Assembly (NCBI GenBank): GCA_949752795.1
Contig: CATKHW010000061.1
Span: forward strand, 2,294,001 to 2,358,000
Origin: Hyperoodon ampullatus
Lineage: Eukaryota; Chordata; Mammalia; Artiodactyla; Ziphiidae
Length of the DNA: 64,000 bases
Direction of reading: 5' to 3'
Shown here: positions 24,347 through 36,519 of the stretch, piece after piece
Numbering within the stretch: position 1 is the first letter of the stretch
Layout: every line of letters begins with the position of its first letter
The notes under the pieces: generated by a model
Told to the model about the DNA's origin: nothing
Seen by the model: only the letters and a program-made list of their open reading frames with translations
Database searches by the model: none
Translations under genes and position numbers: made by a program

Positions 24347-26086
24347 CAACTTGGATACACCTTAAGTATCCCAGAAAATATAAACATGGTTCAAAAAATT
24401 GTGGTACTTACGTACGATGGAATATCCCTCAGCCATGAAATCAATGTCATAAGACCAGTAGCAGCAAAATGGGTGGATTCAGGTACGATGATTCTAAGTG
24501 AAATAAGTCACACAGAAAAAGAAACTTATCATAAGATATCACTTATGAAGATCCTGTAAACATGGCTACACTTGAACTGAGTTAGGAAAGAGAACAGTGT
24601 CTCACATTCAGAAAACACTCTTATACCTGCTTAAGGGGGAAGGAGAGGTGGGGTGATGCATAAAACCAGAGTTTGATATAAGCACAGGTACCGTTCCAAA
24701 AACCAACTATGGAATAGACAAGACCTACACCGTCCTCAGTGAAAGGGACTCAAAACCCCATATTTCCCGCAGAGGAAAATATCTGACTAGTAAGAATCTT
24801 AAAACCTATGTATAGATATGTCTCCGTAAGGGAATCAAGTGTGTCTAGACTGGCATAAACATGGCAGCGAGAATCAGCTCAAACCCACTATAAAAAGGAA
24901 TTTCAAAAACAAAACAAAAAAAACTGGGAAATTCTTTACAATTCCTTCAGGGTCTCTGATGAAAGCTGGAATGACCCTATCTACAACGACAGCTGGATGT
25001 GGCATAAGGAGGGACACTTGGGACTGAGACGATTGGTGAGATTGGGTGAGCAAATGCAGACCCTTTAAAGCAATAATGCTTGGCACCCATTCCATGGGTC
25101 CGAACTCTCCAGGTTGAAGGGAATATTACTACAGCTATAACATGTGCGGGAAACCTAGAGAACGGACACACTGTGAATATGAAAGTGTTCTAAAACGCAA
25201 CGAATAAACCCTCTCCTGGTGCTCCGGATTGACTTTCCGGCTGCTTTACTATCAACCTCCCAACTTGGAGAGACAGCCCCTTTAACCTCCTGGTTCGCAC
25301 AGGTTGCCAATTTGGCAGAGGATGAAAGGGAAGAGGGAGAACCAATGAGAGAGTAGCTGTTAGGCATTTGGACGGGCACATATCACTGTAATTTCCCGGC
25401 AGGAAGAAGAATTAACCAAATTCTCAGCCACCCACCGGGAACCAGTATAGGTCCTGAACCAAAATTTTGGACTTGCGGTCAGCTCACCAAAAACGAGTTG
25501 AAAAATGGAGCTCAGGGGCACAGCAATTCACAAACTGGCCGAGTAATAAAGGACAACTATCGTTCAAAAATCTGATGAGGGAAGGCAACGAGGCAGACTT
25601 GAAAGCGAGGCAGAATAGCAGGAAACAGATTTCAAGAGGTATGTTGGAATCGCCTTTAAAGCACAGGAAGAGGGGCACAACTTCGACAATGATGCACTTG
25701 GCCAAAAAGGGCGTATGCGTTTTCTCCTGAATATATTCAGGAGAAAACGCATACGCCCTTTTTGGCCAAGCAAGCAAGCGGGCAATGCAAATCTGCACTA
25801 CAAAGAAGTATCACTTCCCACCGGTCAAAAGGGACATCCACAAAATGTGTAAGAACAAGAAAGGCAAGACAGGCCCTGGAGAACAGGGAGCCTTGTTATG
25901 CTGATGGGCGGGATGTAAATTGCCAACTGCCTCTCTGGAGGAGTGCATTCTGTTCCCTACAACAAGTAAAGAACAGAGCTACAGAGCCAAGGGCACTACC
26001 AGTCTAGGGAATATACCTTGGGAAAACTGAAAATCAATAAGACAGAGCCACCCCAAAATTTAGGGCTGCACTGCATACAAGGACCT
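24347..26086. repeat. Satellite monomer M15 (1,740 bp)
   Basis: This unit has the same extra A as M8 (A-run 24916-24923) and the same diagnostic bases: AATGCTTGG near 25075, TGAAAGTGTTCT near 25179, and GATGAGG and TATGTTGG further on. The palindrome is at 25697-25770. A visible difference from M8 is C at 24609 (T at 12436). Confidence 0.97.
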
Positions 26087-27825
26087 CAACTTGGATACAC
26101 CTTAAGTATCCCAGAAAATATAAACATGGTTCAAAAAATTGTGGTACATACGTACGATGGAATATCCCTCAGCCATGAAATCAATGTCATAAGACCAGTA
26201 GTAGCAAAATGGGTGGATTCAGGTACGATGATTCTAAGTGAAATAAGTCACACAGAAAAAGAAACTTATCATAAGATATCACTTATGAAGATCCTGTAAA
26301 CATGGCTACACTTGAACTGAGTTAGGAAAGAGAACAGTGTCTCACATTTAGAAAACACTCTTATACCTGCTTAAGGGGGAAGGAGAGGTGGGGTGATGCA
26401 TAAAACCAGAGTTTGATATAAGCACAGGTACCGTTCCAAAAACCAACTATGGAATAGACAAGACCTACACCGTCCTCAGTGAAAGGGACTCAAAACCCCA
26501 TATTTCCCGCAGAGGAAAGTATCTGACTAGTAAGAATCTTAAAACCTATGTATTGATATGTCTCCGTAAGGGAATCAAGTGTGTCTAGACTGGCATAAAC
26601 ATGGCAGCGATAATCAGCTCAAACCCACTATAAAAAGGAATTTCAAAAACAAAACAAAAAAACTGGGAAATTCTTTACAATTCCTTCAGGGTCTCTGATG
26701 AAAGCTGGAATGACCCTATCTACAACGACAGCTGGATGTGGCATAAGGAGGGACACTTGGGACTGAGATGATTGGTGAGATTGGGTGAGCAAATGCAGAC
26801 CCTTTAAAGCAATAATGCATGGCACCCATTCCATGGGTCCGAACTCTCCAGGTTGAAGGGAATATTACTACAGCTATAACATGTGCGGGAAACCTAGGGA
26901 ACGGACACACTGTGAATACGAAAGGTTTCTAAAACTCAACGCATAGTCCCTCTCCTGGTGCTCCGGTTTGACTTTCCGTCTGCTTTACTATCAACCTCCC
27001 AACTTGGAGAGACAGCCCCTTTAACCTCTTGGTTCGCACAGGTTGCCAATTTGGCAGAGGATGAAAGGGAAGAGGGAGAACCAATGAGAGAGTAGCTGTT
27101 AGGCATTTGGACGGGCACATATCACTGTAATTTCCCGGCAGGAAGAAGAATTAACCAAATTCTCAGCCACCCCCCGGGAACCAGTATAGGTCCTGAACCA
27201 AAATTTTGGACTTGTGGTTAGCTCACCAAAAACGAGTTGAAAAATGGAGCTCAGGGGCACAGCAATTCACAAACTGGCCGAGTAATAAAGGACAACTATC
27301 GTCCAAAAATCTGTTGAGGGAAGGCAACGAGGCGGACTTGAAAGCGAGGCAGGAGAGCAGGAAACAGATTTCAAGAGGTACGTTGGAATCGACTTTAAAG
27401 CACAGGAAGAGGGTCACAACTTCGACAATGATGCACTTGGCCAAAAAGGGCGTATGCGTTTTCTCCTGAATATATTCAGGAGAAAACGCATACGCCCTTT
27501 TTGGCCAAGCAAGCAAGCGGGCAATGCAAATCTGCACTACAAAGAAGTATCACTTCCCACCGGTCAAAAGGGACATCCACAAAATGTGTAAGAACAGGAA
27601 AGGCAAGACAGGCCCTGGAGAACAGGGAGCCTTGTTATGCTGATGGGCGGGATGTAAATTGCCAACTGCCTCTCTGGAGGAGTGCATTCTGTTCCCTAAA
27701 ACAAGTAAAGAACAGAGCTACAGAGCCAAGGGCACTACCAGTCTAGGGAATATAACTTGGGAAAACTGAAAATCAATAAGACAGAGCCACCCCAAAATTT
27801 AGGGCTGCACTGCATACAAGGACCT
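26087..27825. repeat. Satellite monomer M16
   Basis: Length is 1,739 bp and the palindrome is at 27436-27509. It is the duplicate of M9, sharing GTACATACG, GTAGTAGC, CTTGTGGTTAGC, CAGGAGAGC, TCGACTT and ATAACTTGGG. Differences from M9 include GATAATCAG near 26609 and CACCCCCCGG near 27168. Confidence 0.97.
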
Positions 27826-29564
27826 CAACTTGGATACACCTTAAGTATCCCAGAAAATATAAACATGGTTCAAAAAATTGTGGTACTTACGTACGATGGA
27901 ATATCCCTCAGCCATGAAATCAATGTCATAAGACCAGTAGCAGCAAAATGGGTGGATTCAGGTACGATGATTCTAAGTGAAATAAGTCACACAGAAAAAG
28001 AAACTTATCATAAGATATCACTTATGAAGATCCTGTAAACATGGCTACACTTGAACTGAGTTAGGAAAGAGAACAGTGTCTCACATTTAGAAAACACTCT
28101 TATACCTGCTTAAGGGGGAAGGAGAGGTGGGGTGATGCATAAAACCAGAGTTTGATATAAGCACAGGTACCGTTCCAAAAACCAACTATGGAATAGACAA
28201 GACCTACACCGTCCTCAGTGAAAGGGACTCAAAACCCCATATTTCCCGCAGAGGAAAATATCTGACTAGTAAGAATCTTAAAACCTATGTATAGATATGT
28301 CTCCGTAAGGGAATCAAGTGTGTCTAGACTGGCATAAACATGGCAGCGAGAATCAGCTCAAACCCACTATAAAAAGGAATTTCAAAAACAAAACAAAAAA
28401 ACTGGGAAATTCTTTACAATTCCTTCAGGGTCTCTGATGAAAGCTGGAATGACCCTATCTACAATGACAGCTGGATGTGGCATAAGGAGGGACACTTGGG
28501 ACTGAGACGATTGGTGAGATTGGGTGAGCAAATGCACACCCTTTAAAGCAATAATGCATGGCACCCATTCCATGGGTCCGAACTCTCCAGGTTGAAGGGA
28601 ATATTACTACAGCTATAACATGTGCGGGAAACCTAGAGAACGGACACACTGTGAATACGAAAGGTTTCTAAAACTCAACGAATAGTCCCTCTCCTGGTGC
28701 TCCGGTTTGACTTTCCGTCTGCTTTACTATCAACCTCCCAACTTGGAGAGACAGCCCCTTTAACCTCTTGGTTCGCACAGGTTGCCAATTTGGCAGAGGA
28801 TGAAAGGGAAGAGGGAGAACCAATGAGAGAGTAGCTGTTAGGCATTTGGACGGGCACATATCACTGTAATTTCCTGGCAGGAAGAAGAATTAACCAAATT
28901 CTCAGCCACCCACCGGGAACCAGTATAGGTCCTGAGCCAAAATTTTGGACTTGCGGTCAGCTCTCCAAAAACGAGTTGAAAAATGGAGCTCAGGGACACA
29001 GCAATTCACAAACTGACCGAGTAATAAAGGACACCTATCGTCCAAAAATCTGTTGACGGAAGGCAACGAGGCGGACTTGAAAGCGAGGCAGAATAGCAGG
29101 AAACAGATTTCAAGAGGTACGTTGGAATCGCCTTTAAAGCACAGGAAGAGGGGCACAACTTCGACAATGATGCACTTGGCCAAAAAGGGCGTATGCGTTT
29201 TCTCCTGAATATATTCAGGAGAAAACGCATACGCCCTTTTTGGCCAAGCAAGCAAGCGGGCAATGCAAATCTGCACTACAAAGAAGTATCACTTCCCACC
29301 GGTCAAAAGGGACATCCACAAAATGTGTAAGAACCAGAAAGGCAAGACAGGCCCTGGAGAACAGGGAGCCTTGTTATGCTGATGGGCGGGATGTAAATTG
29401 CCAACTGCCTCTCTGGAGGAGTGCATTCTGTTCCCTAAAAAAAGTAAAGAACAGAGCTACAGAGCCAAGGGCACTACCAGTCTAGGGAATATACCTTGGG
29501 AAAACTGAAAATCAATAAGACAGAGCCACCCCAAAATTTAGGGCTGCACTGCATACAAGGACCT
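27826..29564. repeat. Satellite monomer M17
   Basis: Length is 1,739 bp and the palindrome is intact at 29175-29248. It is the duplicate of M10, with all of that unit's diagnostic bases, including CTGACCGAG near 29013 and CTAAAAAAAG near 29435. I saw no difference from M10 by eye. Confidence 0.97.
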
Positions 29565-31303
29565 CAACTTGGATACACCTTAAGTATCCCAGAAAATATA
29601 AACATGGTTCAAAAAATTGTGGTACTTACGTACGATGGAATATCCCTCAGCCATGAAATCAATGTCATAAGACCAGTAGCAGCAAAATGGGTGGATTCAG
29701 GTACGATGATTCTAAGTGAAATAAGTCACACAGAAAAAGAAACTTATCATAAGATATCACTTATGAAGATCCTGTAAACATGGCTACACTTGAACTGAGT
29801 TAGGAAAGAGAACAGTGTCTCACATTTAGAAAACACTCTTATACCTGTTTAAGGGGGAAGGAGAGGTGGGGTGATGCATAAAACCAGAGTTTGATATAAG
29901 CACAGGTACCGTTCCAAAAACCAACTATGGAATAGACAAGACCTACACCGTCCTCAGTGAAACGGACTCAAAACCCCATATTTCCCGCAGAGGAAAATAT
30001 CAGACTAGTAAGAATCTTAAAACCTATGTATTGATATGTCTCCGTAAGGGAATCAAGTGTGTCTAGACTGGCATAAACATGGCAGCGAGAATCAGCTCAA
30101 ACCCACTATAAAAAGGAATTTCAAAAACAAAACAAAAAAACTGGGAAATTCTTTACAATTCCTTCAGGGTCTCTGATGAAAGCTGGAATGACCCTATCTA
30201 CAACGACAGCTGGATGTGGCATAAGGAGGGACACTTGGGACTGAGAGGATTGGTGAGATTGGGTGAGCAAATGCAGACCCTTTAAAGCAATAATGCATGG
30301 CACCCATTCCATGGGTCCGAACTCTCCAGGTTGAAGGGAATATTACTACAGCTATAACATGTGCGGGAAACCTAGAGAACGGACACACTGTGAATACGAA
30401 AGGTTTCTAAAACTCAAAGAATAGTCCCTCTCCTGGTGCTCCGGTTTGACTTTCCGTCTGCTTTACTATCAACCTCGCAACTTGGAGAGACAGCCCCTTT
30501 AACCTCTTGGTTCGCACAGGTTGCCAATTTGGCAGAGGATGAAAGGGAAGAGGGAGAACCAATGAGAGAGTAGCTGTTAGGCATTTGGACGGGCACATAT
30601 CACTGTAATTTCCCGGCAGGAAGAAGAATTAACCAAATTCTCAGCCACCCACCGGGAACCAGTATAGGTCCTGAACCAGAATTTTGGACTTGCGGTCAGC
30701 TCACCAAAAACGAGTTGAAAAATGGAGCTCAGGGGCACAGCAATTCACAAACTGGCCGAGTAATAAAGGACAACTATCGTCCAAAAATCTGTTGAGGGAA
30801 GGCAACGAGGCGGACTTGAAAGCGAGGCAGAATAGCAGGAAACAGATTTCAAGAGGTACGTTGGAATCGCCTTTAAAGCACAGGAAGAGGGGCACAACTT
30901 CGACAATGATGCACTTGGCCAAAAAGGGCGTATGCGTTTTCTCCTGAATATATTCAGGAGAAAACGCATACGCCCTTTTTGGCCAAGCAAGAAAGCGGGC
31001 AATGCAAATCTGCACTACAAAGAAGTATCACTTCCCACCGGTCAAAGGGGACATCCACAAAATGTGTAAGAACAAGAAAGGCAAGACAGGCCCTGGAGAA
31101 CAGGGAGCCTTTTTATGCTGATGGGCGGGATGTAAATTGCCAACTGCCTCTCTGGAGGAGTGCATTCTGTTCCCTACAACAAGTAAAGAACAGAGCTACA
31201 GAGCCAAGGGCACTACCAGTCTAGGGAATATACCTTGGGAAAACTGAAAATCAATAAGACAGAGCCACCCCAAAATTTAGGGCTGCACTGCATACAAGGA
31301 TCT
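29565..31303. repeat. Satellite monomer M18
   Basis: Length is 1,739 bp and the palindrome is intact at 30914-30987. It is the duplicate of M11 (CCTGTTTAAG, GAAACGGAC, CCAGAATTTTGG, CAAGAAAGCGG). It differs from M11 at CCTTTTTATG near 31108 (CCTTGTTATG in M11) and by lacking M11's G-to-A in the palindrome. Confidence 0.97.
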
Positions 31304-33041
31304 CAACTTGGATACACCTTAAGTATCCCAGAAAATATAAACATGGTTCAAAAACTTGTGGTACTTACGTACGATGGAATATCCCTCAGCCATGAAATCA
31401 ATGTCATAAGACCAGTAGCAGCAAAATGGGTGGATTCAGGTACGATGATTCTAAGTGAAATAAGTCACACAGAAAAAGAAACTTATCATAAGATATCACT
31501 TATGAAGATCCTGTAAACATGGCTACACTTGAACTGAGTTAGGAAAGAGAACAGTGTCTCACATTTAGAAAACACTCTTATACCTGCTTAAGGGGGAAGG
31601 AGAGGTGGGGTGATGCATAAAACCAGAGTTTGATATAAGCACAGGTACCGTTCCAAAAACCAACTATGGAATAGACAAGACCTACACCGTCCTCAGCGAA
31701 AGGGACTCAAAACCCCATATTTCCCGCAGAGGAAAATATCTGACTAGTAAGAATCTTAAAACCTATGTATTGATATGTCTCCGTAAGGGAATCAAGTGTG
31801 TCTAGACTGGCATAAACATGGCAGCGAGAATCAGCTCAAACCGACTATAAAAAGGAATTTCAAAAACAAAACAAAAAACTGGGAAATTCTTTACAATTCC
31901 TTCAGGGTCTCTGATGAAAGCTGGAATGACCCTATCTACAACGACAGCAGAATGTGGCATAAGGAGGGACTCTTGGGACTGAGACGATTGGTGAGATTGG
32001 GTGAGCAAATGCAGACCCTTTAAAGCAATAATGCATGGAACCCATTCCATGGGTCCCAACTCTCCAGGTTGAAGGGAATATTACTACAGCTATAACATGT
32101 GCGGGAAACCTAGAGAACGGACACACTGTGAATACGAAAGGTTTCTAAAACTCAACGAATAGTCCCACTCCTGGTGCTCCGGTTTGACTTTCCGGCTGCT
32201 TTACTATCAACCTCCCAACTTGGAGAGACAGCCCCTTTAACCTCTTGGTTCGCACAGGTTGCCAATTTGGCAGAGGATGAAAGGGAAGAGGGAGAACCAA
32301 TGAGAGAGTAGCTGTTAGGCATTTGGACGGGCACATATCACTGTAATTTCCCGGCAGGAAGAAGAATTAACCAAATTCTCAGCCACCCACCGGGAACCAG
32401 TATAGGTCCTGAACCAAAATTTTGGACTTGCGGTCAGCTCACCAAAAACGAGTTGAAAAATGGAGCTCAGGGGCACAGCAATTCACAAACTGGCCGAGTA
32501 ATAAAGGACAACTATCGTCCAAAAATCTGTTGAGGGAAGGCAACGAGGCGGACTTGAAAGCGAGGCAGAATAGCAGGAAACAGATTTCAAGAGGTACGTT
32601 GGAATCGCCTTTAAAGCACAGGAAGAGGGGCACAACTTCGACAATGATGCACTTGGCCAAAAAGGGCGTATGCGTTTTCTCCTGAATATATTGAGGAGAA
32701 AACGCATACGCCCTTTTTGGCCAAGCAAGCAAGCGGGCAATGCAAATCTGCACTACAAAGAAGTATCACTTCCCACCGGTCAAAAGGGACATCCACAAAA
32801 TGTGTAAGAACAAGAAAGGCAAGACAGGCCCTGGAGAACAGGGAGCCTTGTTATGCTGATGGGCGGGATGTAAATTGCCAACTGCCTCTCTGGAGGAGTG
32901 CATTCTGTTCCCTAAAGCAAGTAAAGAACAGAGCTACAGAGCCAAGGGCACTACCAGTCTAGGGAATATACCTTGGGAAAACTGAAAATCAATAAGACAG
33001 AGCCACCCCAAAATTTAGGGCTGCACTGCATACAAGGGCCT
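31304..33041. repeat. Satellite monomer M19 (1,738 bp)
   Basis: This unit has the same six-A run as M12 (31873-31878) and the same C-to-G at the palindrome centre (32693, palindrome 32652-32725). It differs from M12 at GGGACTCTTGG near 31966 and CATGGAACC near 32034. Confidence 0.97.
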
Positions 33042-34780
33042 CAACTTGGATACACCTTAAGTATCCCAGAAAATATAAACATGGTTCAAAAAATTGTGGT
33101 ACTTACGTACGATGGAATATCCCTCAGCCATGAAATCAATGTCATAAGACCAGTAGCAGCAAAATGGGTGGATTCAGGTACGATGATTCTAAGTGAAATA
33201 AGTCACACAGAAAAAGAAACTTATCATAAGATATCACTTATGAAGATCCTGTAAACATGGCTACACTTGAACTGAGTTAGGAAAGAGAACAGTGTCTCAC
33301 ATTTAGAAAACACTCTTATACCTGCTTAAGGGGGAAGGAGAGGTGGGGTGATGCATAAAACCAGAGTTTGATATAAGCACAGGTACCGTTCCAAAAACCA
33401 ACTATGGAATAGACAAGACCTACACCGTCTTCAGCGAAAGGGACTCAAAACCCCATATTTCCCGCAGAGGAAAATATCTGACTAGTAAGAATCTTAAAAC
33501 CTATGTATTGATATGTCTCCGTAAGGGAATCAAGTGTGTCTAGACTGGCATAAACATGGCAGCGAGAATCAGCTCAAACCCACTATAAAAAGGAATTTCA
33601 AAAACAAAACAAAAAAACTGGGAAATTCTTTGCAATTCCTTCAGGGTCTCTGATGAAAGCTGGAATGACCCTATCTACAACGACAGCTGGATGTGGCATA
33701 AGGAGGGACACTTGGGACTGAGACGATTGGTGAGAGTGGGTGAGCAAATTCACACCCTTTAAAGCAATAATGCATGGCACCCATTCCATGGGTCCGAACT
33801 CTCCAGGTTGAAGGGAATATTACTACAGCTATAACATGTGCGGGAAACCTAGAGAACGGACACACTGTGAATACGAAAGGTTTCTAAAACTCAACGCATA
33901 GTCCCTCTCCTGGTGCTCCGGTTTGACTTTCCGTCTGCTTTACTATCAACCTCCCAACTTGGAGAGACAGCCCCTTTAACCTCTTGGTTCGCACAGGTTG
34001 CCAATTTGGCAGAGGATGAAAGGGAAGAGGGAGAACCAATGAGAGAGTAGCTGTTAGGCATTTGGACGGGCACATATCACTGTAATTTCCCGGCAGGAAG
34101 AAGAATTAACCAAATTCTCAGCCGCCCACCGGGAACCAGTATAGGTCCTGAACCAAAATTTTGGACTTGCGGTCAGCTCACCAAAAACGAGTTGAAAAAT
34201 GGAGCTCAGGGGCACAGCCATTCACAAACTGGCCGAGTAATAAAGGACAACTATCGTCCAAAAATCTGTTGAGGGAAGGCAACGAGGCGGACTTGAATGC
34301 GAGGCAGAATAGCAGGAAACAGATTTCAAGAGGTACGTTGGAATCGCCTTTAAAGCACAGGAAGAGGGGCACAACTTCGACAATGATGCACTTGGCCAAA
34401 AAGGGCGTATGCGTTTTCTCCTGAATATATTCAGGAGAAAACGCATACGCCCTTTTTGGCCAAGCAAGCAAGCGGGCAATGCAAACCTGCACTACAAAGA
34501 AGTATCACTTCCCACCGGTCAAAAGGGACATCCACAAAATGTGTAAGAACAAGAAAGGCAAGACAGGCCCTGGAGAACAGGGAGCCTTGTTATGCTGATG
34601 GGCGGGATGTAAATTGCCAACTGCCTCTCTGGAGGAGTGCATTCTGTTCCCTAAAACAAGTAAAGAACAGAGCTACAGAGCCAAGGGCACTACCAGTCTA
34701 GGGAATATACCTTGGGAAAACTGAAAATCAATAAGACAGAGCCACCCCAAAATTTAGGGCTGCACTGCATACAAGGACCT
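33042..34780. repeat. Satellite monomer M20, mosaic
   Basis: Length is 1,739 bp and the palindrome is intact at 34391-34464. The 5' part matches M13 (GTCTTCAGCG, CTTTGCAATTCC, GAGAGTGGG). About 33893-34124 instead matches M14 (ACGCATAGTCC, TCAACCTCC, GAGACAGCC, GCCGCCC). Private changes are CAGCCATTC near 34215, TTGAATGCG near 34294 and GCAAACCTGC near 34481. Confidence 0.97.
33893..34124. repeat. Conversion-like patch in M20
   Basis: Four marker sites here (CGCATAGTCC, TCAACCTCC, GAGACAGCC, GCCGCCC) disagree with the block partner M13 and agree with M14. GCCGCCC is otherwise found only in M14 (23687-23693). The flanks on both sides return to the M13 pattern (GAGAGTGGG upstream, CTGAACC downstream). 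The limits are the outermost informative bases, so the tract may be a little longer. Confidence 0.75.
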
Positions 34781-36519
34781 CAACTTGGATACACCTTAAG
34801 TATCCCAGAAAATATAAACATGGTTCAAAAACTTGTGGTACTTACGTACGATGGAATATCCCTCAGCCATGAAATCAATGTCATAAGACCAGTAGCAGCA
34901 AAATGGGTGGATTCAGGTACGATGATTCTAAGTGAAATAAGTCACACAGAAAAAGAAACTTATCATAAGATATCACTTATGAAGATCCTGTAAACATGGC
35001 TACACTTGAACTGAGTTAGGAAAGAGAACAGTGTCTCACATTTAGAAAACACTCTTATACCTGCTTAAGGGGGAAGGAGAGGTGGGGTGATGCATAAAAC
35101 CAGAGTTTGATATAAGCACAGGTACCGTTCCAAAAACCAACTATGGAATAGACAAGACCTACACCGTCCTCAGCGAAAGGGACTCAAAACCCCATATTTC
35201 CCGCAGAGGAAAATATCTGACTAGTGAGAATCTTAAAACCTATGTATTGATATGTCTCCGTAAGGGAATCAAGTGTGTCTAGACTGGCATAAACATGGCA
35301 GCGAGAATCAGCTCAAACCCACTATAAAAAGGAATTTCAAAAACAAAACAAAAAACCTGGGAAATTCTTTACAATTCCTTCAGGGTCTCTGATGAAGGCT
35401 GGAATGACCCTATCTACAACGACAGCTGGATGTGGCATAAGGAGGGACACTTGGGACTGAGACGATTGGTGAGATTGGGTGAGCAAATGCAGACCCTTTA
35501 AAGCAATAATGCATGGCACCCATTCCATGGGTCCGAACTCTCCAGGTTGAAGGGAATATTACTACAGCTATAACATGTGCGGGAAACCTAGAGAACGGAC
35601 ACACTGTGAATACGAAAGGTTTCTAAAACTCAACGCATAGTCCCTCTCCTGGTGCTCTGGTTTGACTTTCCGTCTGCTTTACTATCAACCTCCCAACTTG
35701 GAGAGACAGCCCCTTTAACCTCTTGGTTCGCACAGGTTGCCAATTTGGCAGAGGATGAAAGGGAAGAGGGAGAACCAATGAGAGAGTAGCTGTTAGGCAT
35801 TTGGACGGGCACATATCACTGTAATTTCCCGGCAGGAAGAAGAATTAACCAAATTCTCAGCCACCCACCGGGAACCAGTATAGGTCCTGAACCAAAATTT
35901 TGGACTTGCGGTCAGCTCACCAAAAACGAGTTGAAAAATGGAGCTCAGGGGCACAGCAATTCACAAACTGGCCGAATAATAAAGGACAACTATCGTCCAA
36001 AAATCTGTTGAGGGAAGGCAACGAGGCGGACTTGAAAGCGAGGCAGAATAGCAGGAAACAGATTTCAAGAGGTACGTTGGAATTGCCTTTAAAGCACAGG
36101 AAGAGGGGCACAACTTCGACAATGATGCACTTGGCCAAAAAGGGCGTATGCGTTTTCTCCTGAATATATTCAGGAGAAAACGCATACGCCCTTTTTGGCC
36201 AAGCAAGCAAGCGGGCAATGCAACTCTGCACTACAAAGAAGTATCACTTCCCACCGGTCAAAAGGGACATCCACAAAATGTGTAAGAACAAGAAAGGCAA
36301 GACAGGCCCTGGAGAACAGGGAGCCTTGTTATGCTGATGGGCGGGATGTAAATTGCCAACTGCCTCTCTGGAGGAGTGCATTCTGTTCCCTAAAGCAAGT
36401 AAAGAAGAGAGCTACAGAGCCAAGGGCACTACCAGTCTAGGGAATATACCTTGGGAAAACTGAAAATCAATAAGACAGAGCCACCCCAAAATTTAGGGCT
36501 GCACTGCATACAAGGACCT
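34781..36519. repeat. Satellite monomer M21
   Basis: Length is 1,739 bp and the palindrome is intact at 36130-36203. The first part matches M14 (AAAACTTGTGG, CAGCGAAAGG, GATGAAGGCTGG near 35391). After about 35863 it no longer does, which marks the end of the duplicated tract. Private changes include GTGCTCTGG near 35652, GGCCGAATAA near 35970 and AAGAAGAGAGC near 36404. Confidence 0.97.

Larger units (their letters stand above)
23691..35863. repeat. Seven-unit higher-order block, copy 2 (12,173 bp)
   Basis: This is a direct tandem copy of the preceding block, from the 3' part of M14 to the middle of M21. Right after 35863 the M7/M14-type bases (CTGAGCC, GCTCTCC) are not seen again, so the block occurs only twice here. 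The patch at about 33893-34124 departs from the copy-1 counterpart (M13) and matches M14 instead. Confidence 0.93.
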
